A stretch of DNA of 64,000 nucleotides from Viscum album (taxonomy: Eukaryota; Streptophyta; Magnoliopsida; Santalales; Viscaceae): positions 1,118,478,110 through 1,118,542,109 of the forward strand of contig OY728143.1 of NCBI GenBank assembly GCA_963277665.1. Direction: 5' to 3'. Of this stretch, positions 57,825-64,000 are shown one piece after another. The first letter of the stretch is position 1. Every line of letters starts with the position of its first letter. The position numbers were made by a program, and so were the translations under genes. A model generated the notes under the pieces. It saw nothing but the letters and a program-made list of their open reading frames with translations, searched no databases and had not been told where the DNA came from.

Positions 57825-58439
57825 TCAATGCCCCATTAATACTGTGTAAGGGAACTTATATGACCATTTGGATAGAAGCCCCAACCACCCCACAGGTAGG
57901 TTGGGGCGACTCTCCTGGTTGCCGACATAATAGGTGTCTGTCGTGGTCTGACCCGAAGCAATGAAATCTAGTACGGAGGTCTTCCCAGTGCCACAAAAAA
58001 TGAGAGCATTAGTCCTCCCCACCCCCAAGCTTGTCATGGAGGTCCTCCCCATGCCACCATCAATTTGAGATAAAGCCCTCCCCTCCGCACTAATATTCAT
58101 CATGGTGGATTTCCTATCACCTGTAATCCCAAGTATGGAGTTATTCCTCCTGTTGTAGGTAGCCGATGCGAAGATCCTCCTCACCATGTCAACCGTCAGT
58201 GTGGGGGTCTTCCCCATGTTCTTACAGCAATCGGCCAAGGTCTTCTTCATCCTAAAAATTAGTGAATCAGGGTTTTGCCTCACTTTATTGGCACCCAACA
58301 CGGAGGTCTCCCCCGTGTTTAGTTTGACGAGTACAAAGGCTCCCCTAGTACCATCATTACTAAGGGAAACACACATGGAAGTATTTACCAGGCTTCCACG
58401 AGCTCTAGGGGAGATCCTACCAAATCCATCACTTCCCAC
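57825..58439 (-). CDS. 204-codon antisense frame built from short repeats
   Basis: The longest uninterrupted minus-strand frame outside the copia element. It reads through the 57.97-58.49 kb repeat array, giving a protein with recurring G-(x)-G-(R/K)-T-S/N phrases (GMGRTSMTSLGVGRTNALIF, then CGTGKTSVL). Such openness can arise from a repeat whose unit lacks stops in one frame, so coding is not assured. No known domain. Confidence 0.3.
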   Translation of the reverse strand: MGSDGFGRISPRARGSLVNTSMCVSLSNDGTRGAFVLVKLNTGETSVLGANKVRQNPDSLIFRMKKTLADCCKNMGKTPTLTVDMVRRIFASATYNRRNNSILGITGDRKSTMMNISAEGRALSQIDGGMGRTSMTSLGVGRTNALIFCGTGKTSVLDFIASGQTTTDTYYVGNQESRPNLPVGWLGLLSKWSYKFPYTVLMGH

Positions 58440-58490
58440 AGAGATTCCCTCTATGCGTCAACTAGCGGACATGGAGGTCCTCCCCATGTT
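57971..58490. repeat. Hairpin repeat array, ATGGAGGTCCTCCCCAT core
   Basis: Degenerate units about 30-75 bases apart contain near-palindromes: CATGGAGGTCCTCCCCATG (58035-58053), AACACGGAGGTCTCCCCCGTG (about 58297) and ACATGGAGGTCCTCCCCATG (58469-58488), plus weaker copies near 57973, 58133, 58166, 58198 and 58236. The stem changes from CATGG/CCATG to CACGG/CCGTG as a pair. Confidence 0.65.
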
Positions 58491-58803
58491 CCCTTAGACA
58501 TTTGTCTAGGTGTTCCTCACACCCTAGATCAATCAGGCAGAATTCTTCTCCACCCTAGCATCAGATTAGCCAAAGGTCCTCCTTGAGTCAAAAACCAACC
58601 ATGTCCTAAAGAACCATCCAGGGGTAGGAGGATGGGTCATCACCGCGATAAGAATAATACTGAGATGTTTCAAACTGCAATTAAACTTGTCTAGTTCTCA
58701 GATTCTGAGCTAGAATGCAATTCAACAATGGAACCCTCACCTCAATCATCTTTGTCAGGGGCCAGGGTGAGAACGGGTAGAATAAACCTTATAATTACAT
58801 AAT

Positions 58804-59502
58804 ATGAGGACCACCGGATTCCAAACTCCCTCCACGAATATATCTAACAGGAGGAATATTTTTCTTCTTTCCAGGTCCTGGCCGTGCAATCCTTTTTATC
58901 ATCAACCAAGTCATTCTCTACCTCCACCGAGATCAAAAAGTGTAATTCTGGGGACTGATTGGGGACGAAAAACATATTCTTCCACCATTAGTAGCCACAA
59001 ATACTACACTAGAAACATCAATCACCAGTCAATCTTATCGAGAAGTGGTGGCTCAGTCATCACATTCTTCACAAGAGAGCCCAAGACATGGCGGATTGTC
59101 AGATCATTCACCATATTCCTCAACATCTAGTCTACCATCTCAGCAGTCTGGTTTAAGGCCACTACCGGTTCTCCTTCCACCCCAGTTGAGAAATTGGGAA
59201 ACAAAGGGATAGACCCCAAGTTTGAGATTAGGAGACTATGGGATATCCTGGCGGTACACCATTTTCTGGAGATGTTCTGGAAGATTGCAACTACAAACAT
59301 CAGTTCACAAGAATCGCTTAACCTAGAGGAATTCACGCATTTTCTTCAAACTCTATGGGTGAAACAGCTCCATCTCTATTATCAGCTAGTTTGTTATCCC
59401 ATGAGTATGGAACTCTTTGATGATATTGGCCAACAATGCTGCATGGTCAACTTGATAGTGCTCCTTGTGGCCCAGCGTCCAAAGTCACCTGGTATCCATT
59501 AG
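58804..59502 (+). pseudogene. Extra reading frame upstream of Tat gag
   Basis: 233 codons in one frame with a single TAG at 59128-59130. The part after it (GNKGIDPKFEIRRLWDILAV...) has normal protein composition and ends at 59502. No domain is recognised. Ogre-type Tat elements carry an ORF of unknown function before gag, so this could be its remnant; that is inference. Confidence 0.4.
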
Positions 59503-60009
59503 ACCCTCCAACAATGATGAAATCATAGTTTTAATGTTTGATTTAGGATTATGAAGGTGTATTACATCTACATTCCAGTCTGTGGTTGACGGTAGTATGC
59601 AACCCTTCATTTTAGTTCTCTCCGGTGCTAGCTTGACATGCCTGACAATATTGAGGATATTCATCCAGGTAGAGTCATTGTTAACTTGGCCGACCTATTA
59701 GAGGAAAAGAATGAGATAGTGATCCTTGAAGAGAACTAACCCCACGGGGGAGTTCCACACCTATTGGATCGAATAGGAAGGTTTAATCACCAGTAGAGAA
59801 ATCTACTGAGTTATCCCGTCCCATAGAATGATTTTCCCTCAACCGGAACCCCAATAAGGGAAAAGAGAATCTTGGGGTTGTCAAAACCTTCCTTGTGGAC
59901 CTAATAGGTTTCAATCCATCTGAAAATTATGGATGAGTATAATAGAATGAATATTATACCGATAAGTCCATATTGTGTCAAGAGCTAGTGAAATGTAAGC
60001 AGATGGTCA
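59503..60009 (+). other. Spacer between the extra frame and gag
   Basis: Many stops in all plus frames; no recognisable motif. Confidence 0.4.
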
Positions 60010-61130
60010 ATGACCTTCTCTTTGAATGTGCTGCAGAGCAGTGACTCGACTAGGGTAGTAGGGGAAGGTACAACTCCACCTAGAAAATTGCCTCTGAGAG
60101 ACCTTGAACAATCGGCCCACGTAGACAATGTAGCAACCAGAGCATATGGAAATAGGGCACAATATATATCACCAAATCCATCTGAGAGGCACGATAATCT
60201 TTGAGACAGGGATTAGGATCCTTCCACCGCTCCACAAGTCATCCCACTAGCTGCTCCATGATCCGAAGGGACTAATTATCATGTTGAAGAACCTTCCAGT
60301 GAATTGGTGGTCAGGGACCCTCTCTAAGATAGAAATCCCCTCCCATATTGTCCAATGGATGTGCTCATTTCCCACCTTGAGGATTTGGAAACTAATTCGG
60401 TGGAAATTCTTCTTGATGGAAAGACATCTCCAGAATGGGTTGATGATTTGATGACACCCCATGGTTTCAGAAACACTACCTTTTCCCCTTTTAATGGGTT
60501 AGGTTATCTACTAAAACATCTAGACCACTTCACCTCAAGGTTTGGACCCTTATTGGGAACTCCAGCACCACAAGAGGCCACCAAAATCTACTGTTTCGTT
60601 CAAAATCATAAGTGATAGTGTTTGTCTCATACAAATATATACCCACTGGGTTAATAAATAGATGGGAAGATCTGCGTAGGTAGTTTCTTTACCAGTTTAC
60701 CTCCACCACCTAGAAGACGAGTAATATAGACCTCTTAAAGTGTATGCTGAGTCGTGACGAGTGCACCATGAACTTTTTTGCTCGGTGGAAAGGCCTCACA
60801 TATTCCCTATATATGTCACTGACTTCGGAACAACTACTAGCAATGTTTGCGGGGAATGTCAAAACTAAACTGGTCTCCTCTTTAATCACCGAAAATTACC
60901 CTGATGGATTCTGAGGTTTCTTTGATAAGTCCCATAGTCTAGAGGAAGCCTTTCAAGAGGCCAAATAGGCACATCCATTGCCTTTTGTAGTTCCCACAAG
61001 AAGGTCCTCCATTGCTGAGCCTGCCGTTGTAGCCCAAATAAAGGCCCCAAGGAAGCTAGAGTTATTACCTGTAGAGCCACCTCTACTACCTCGTAGGGGC
61101 CTTCCACCTCATGCGCAGACTCCGGCCTAA
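60010..61130 (+). pseudogene. gag: Tat gag, broken
   Basis: 60010-60615 is one frame with four stops between 60200 and 60350: a Pro/Ser-rich N-terminus, then DVLISHLEDLETNSVEILLD and the FGPLLGTPAP segment. 60648-60960 is the retrotransposon-gag core: NRWEDLRR-FLYQF (about 60652-60700), NFFARWKGLTYS (60769-60804) and EQLLAMFAGNVKTKLV, then SLEEAFQEAK. The pattern W-DL---F---F ... F--RW+-L is typical. The basic C-terminal region follows (RRGLPPHAQ near 61093) without a clear zinc knuckle. Gag forms the particle. Stops prevent a full product. Confidence 0.65.
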
Positions 61131-62555
61131 AAACAACTACCTATGAATTGGTAAGGGCCCATGTGTAATGTGTCACCACTACCTACACGAGATAACTAGG
61201 GTTCCCCTCCTTGATAGGCTTCTCCACCCCATCGCCAGGGCTAGGCTCCCAAAGGCACCTTCTCTGATATAAGGAACTGGACCTAATCATTTATTGAGCT
61301 TCAATTCCCCCATTATTTTCAAAGTTCCATGAAACGTGAAATTATAAGGTTGTCAGAATGTGGGATTCCCAAGGAGGCATATCACACTGATTACCGAAAT
61401 TACTAACCCAATCATCACATTTTAGGGAACACCCTAAAGTAGTGCTATGGGTTTAATGACTCGCTCCTAGATCATGTTGATAAAAACATAATGAGTATTG
61501 TTATGGCCCCAACACAGGTGTCTTGTATGTTCATACAGCCTGACATCGACAATGACAACGAAGGAGTGTGGATGCAGGTTTCTAACCACTGGTCCTGAAA
61601 ATATAACAACGGGATGACCCATAATATGGTCGCTCACTCCCATTGTATTATCCATGCACATATGAATCAACCCAAGCCTTCACAAGTCACTGTGTATCCT
61701 ACAGCCACTACTTTTGTGTTGATGTCCTGGCCTTCTTCTTCCCTGAAGGAAAAGCATCGATGACATGACGGAAAACGAATCCCCCAACCAATGCCATCAA
61801 CATCCCATAATCTTAGAGACTTCATGCCCTGGGAGATAGTTATTACTCCCAGAATCCATCCATTGTTGGAGGATTCTTCATTTGACGACAAAGGGTATGT
61901 TTCATTTTACACTATGGAGCTGGTAAACCCTACATGATTCATGAAGACATGGAACAGCAGAAGGATCCTCGCACCATACCCAACTATCACTAGCATCGAT
62001 GGAGCCATGTTTTTGTGAGTCATTGAAATGAATTGATTTGTTCTTATATCTAGGATGTGCATGCCACTAGAACAAGACAATAGGCCCAGTGTAGATCTCA
62101 ACAAACACAAGCTTCCCATCTTGTTTCACCAGGTCTTCCACTACAGTCGTTTTTGCTACTTGATCAGGTGGATCCTCCTCAACCATGCAGCGATCATCCA
62201 CGTTATACTACGAACTGGCCTCATTTAGATCTCCCTCATCGGATAGTGATTCCATGAATTTTGACTAGTGAGAAGTTGGACATTCCCAGCACCATTCGAC
62301 CACCGATTCAGTCATAAGGGCCCGTTGTACCTCCTATCAGCATAAGATCATGATTAGTACATAAGTATGATATTATCAAGCATATTTCCAGCATTACTGA
62401 GAGTCTCTCAATCATCAAGGATCTTGTTTGATCAGTGGTTATGCATGATGCCCCTACTGAGGGTTTATGAATCCCCCTCCAGTTCGAGATGTAGGTAGCA
62501 GCCGCAAAATCCTTCTATGATGAGGCTCTTGAGCATGCAGAATGTCATGAAATTA
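61131..62555 (+). pseudogene. Gag-protease linker of second Tat copy
   Basis: Degenerate plus-strand coding text with frequent shifts; longer open parts near 61330-61620 (MKREIIRLSECGIPKEAYH..., near 61331) and 61700-61930. DFMPWEIVITPRIHP (near 61820) aligns with the first Tat copy. No enzyme motif. Confidence 0.5.
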
Positions 62556-62960
62556 TCTATTTTAATGGAAAAGATGTAGGTTCTCCCATTCAAGGGAACA
62601 TACACCCACTATAAATCATTGGACAATTAAATGTCATGGAGGTTATTCACTGGTTTGTCGACACAGGATCTGGCATCATCCATATCCCAACCTGGACACT
62701 TTAGAAAATATTGGTGTTCGAGGATGATCAGAGTCCCTCTGACATGAAAATTCAACGTTATATTAGGATGAAATAGATGTTGGTCAAAAGGTTCTACCAG
62801 AAGACCAATTTTGGTGGCCTAGTATCCATAACCGAGTTCATGGTTGTCTCACAGGATACCATCTACAACACGTTAGTGGGTAGGCTATGGATCCACATAC
62901 ATACAACGATCCCTTGTTCATATTACCAGTGCCTTAAGTACACCCTTAATGGTTGAGTAG
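62556..62960 (+). pseudogene. Tat aspartic protease
   Basis: VIHWFVDTGSGIIHIPTWTL (62644-62703) contains the catalytic DTGS motif of retropepsin-like proteases, and SITEFMVVSQDTIYNTLVGR then LWIHIHTTIPCSYYQCLKY (about 62827-62940) matches the conserved C-terminal part (canonical YN.LLGRPWIH...AVPSTLHQ.LK). Stops lie between (TAG near 62704, TAG near 62773). The corresponding active site is lost in the first copy. It would cleave the polyprotein; this copy is broken but keeps its catalytic residues. Confidence 0.8.
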
Positions 62961-63850
62961 GAATAATACTTGGTGATGCGTTCCCCTTTTACTCTTGTGA
63001 ATCCCACTACATAGATTCATACTATTACCAGAATAAAGAGAATCATATTCAAACTAGTGAGGTTGAACCCGCTATGACTGTGACTGACCCATGGACAAGC
63101 CTAGATGATTCCTACATCTACCCAATCCACCGATTGGAGTTCAGAACTATGGATTTGGGAAAATGATTTGTTCTTTTTAGAATGAGGGGTAAAACCATTT
63201 CCATGTCTATGGGATGCTGGAAGATCACATTGTATTCCTTTACAAATTAGGATCGAGTGATCCAACAGACCCTACTCTCATAAGGCATTGGGATGCCCAC
63301 CCCATAGAAAAGAAAATCTATCATACATTCTTGTTTATTCAGGCTAGGATGAACCGAATCAAGCTAACATGCCACTATTTCATTGATATCATCAAGTGTG
63401 GCCCATTGAGTCAAAGGACAAATGAGATCAGGTCGATGACTTTAATCGCTATTGTTTTGGAATTACAGGAGCTCCCCAATGTGGTTTCCACCGTCGCTAA
63501 AGATTGAACCAGTGTATAGTCAAGGTCAGCCAAATTTGAGGAATAACCACCCATTGAGGATCCCTCCTCTATAAGTGAAGAAGAGTATTTGAAGAATGAT
63601 CCTCCCTCTTTCGAAGAGGGTGTCTCCACCATAGTATATGAATTGGTATAGGTGAACCTCAGTAATGAGATGGCTCCAAACCCCACATTGATTGTTTCTG
63701 CTATGCCTAATGAATAGAAAAAGTGATACATGGACATTATGAAGTAGAATCATGATTTTTTATGGGAGTTATAATGAGATTATAATACTATATCCTTTGG
63801 TCACCATCCACTACCATGACATTGTAGCAAATCATCATGAGTTCAAAAAT
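62961..63850 (+). pseudogene. Protease-RT linker of second Tat copy
   Basis: Contains a 97-codon open frame (63214-63507, MLEDHIVFLYKLGSSDPTDP...) of unknown function and acidic stretches near 63560-63640 (EEYPLEDPSS-like on the plus strand). Ogre-type elements have an intron in this interval, but no splice sites can be asserted. Confidence 0.4.
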
Positions 63851-64000
63851 CATCCTGGAAAGATGTGCCCTTATTACAATGTCATGGTTGGGGCTGAGGA
63901 TGATAATATCATCAGAGTCAACTTCATCAAGGAATTCCAGTTCCCCATATGGTTTCCAAAAAATATGCCCATTAAAAAAACGGACAGATCAGAATCTATA
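63851..64000 (+). pseudogene. Start of Tat reverse transcriptase, cut by window end
   Basis: The frame reads VMVGAEDDNIIRVNFIKEFQ then FPIWFPKNMPIKK, aligning with AMFVAKVDNLINDNIFKDVQ and YSKCMYKIFPIKK of the first copy (31290-31390) and with the RT entry region (E-EKLL-AGFI-E--YP-WL-N-V-VKK). The catalytic part lies outside the window. Confidence 0.65.

Larger units (their letters stand above)
58804..64000 (+). mobile_element. Second Tat-lineage gypsy element, 5' and middle part
   Basis: Plus-strand order: extra reading frame, gag, linker, protease, start of RT at the window edge. 61740-61900 and 62560-62680 align with 29207-29340 and 29960-30100 of the first Tat copy, and 63880-63980 with 31290-31390. 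It is less decayed than the first copy. The 5' LTR and PBS could not be located. Confidence 0.75.

Overview
This window looks like repeat-filled intergenic DNA from a large, AT-rich plant nuclear genome. I find no intact host gene, no rRNA, no genuine tRNA gene and no CRISPR array. The plant assignment rests on recognisable retroelement hallmarks: tRNA-Met and tRNA-Asp primer-binding sites, Tork-type copia proteins, Tat-type gypsy pol with a second (archaeal-type) RNase H, Tekay/Del-type LTR ends (TGTTACACCCC preceded by a run of G and the peptide tail NFEGEIHFKGGRM), and an Athila-type PBS with an AGTGTGGGGGAG polypurine tract. The species cannot be read from the window.

Layout. (1) 1-9963: a minus-strand Tekay-derived LTR element with more than 4 kb LTRs and only 2.13 kb of internal sequence, which holds a broken gag and a 135-bp tRNA-type SINE. 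(2) 9964-28489: a second member of the same non-autonomous family on the plus strand, head-to-head with the first across a truncated LTR/LTR junction near 9963. Its 5' LTR is split by (3) 11392-21119, a full-length minus-strand Ty1/copia element with a perfect 5-bp target duplication (AAATG). (4) 28490-39535, resuming at 45614-46794: a badly decayed plus-strand Ty3/gypsy Tat-lineage element (protease, RT, RNase H, second RNase H, integrase) followed by a long repeat-rich region after pol, which holds an antisense LINE-type RNase H fragment. (5) 39541-45608: a young, complete, non-autonomous Athila-like element with 1.57-1.58 kb LTRs, target duplication CAGAC and one intact 328-codon ORF, inserted into the Tat tail. 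(6) 46795 to about 49925: a truncated third Tekay-family LTR. (7) 49926-64000: LTR-like and post-pol Tat material with degenerate repeats (51.8-53.2 kb and 56.3-56.9 kb), then a second Tat element (extra reading frame, hairpin repeats, gag, protease, start of RT) running off the window.

How it fits together. The nesting gives a relative order. The Tat elements are oldest, with many stops. The Tekay-family elements are next, with LTR copies similar along their length but visibly diverged. The copia insertion is roughly nine-tenths identical between its LTRs by eye and sits inside a Tekay LTR. The Athila-like insertion is youngest, with LTRs nearly identical. Many copia stops fit C-to-T or G-to-A change, as expected for methylated silenced DNA. 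The most unusual signals are non-coding: arrays of short hairpins in the plus-strand Tekay LTRs whose two arms change together, TACACG-N-CGTGTA palindromes spread through the copia LTRs and leader, and hairpin repeats with paired arm changes at 57.97-58.49 kb.
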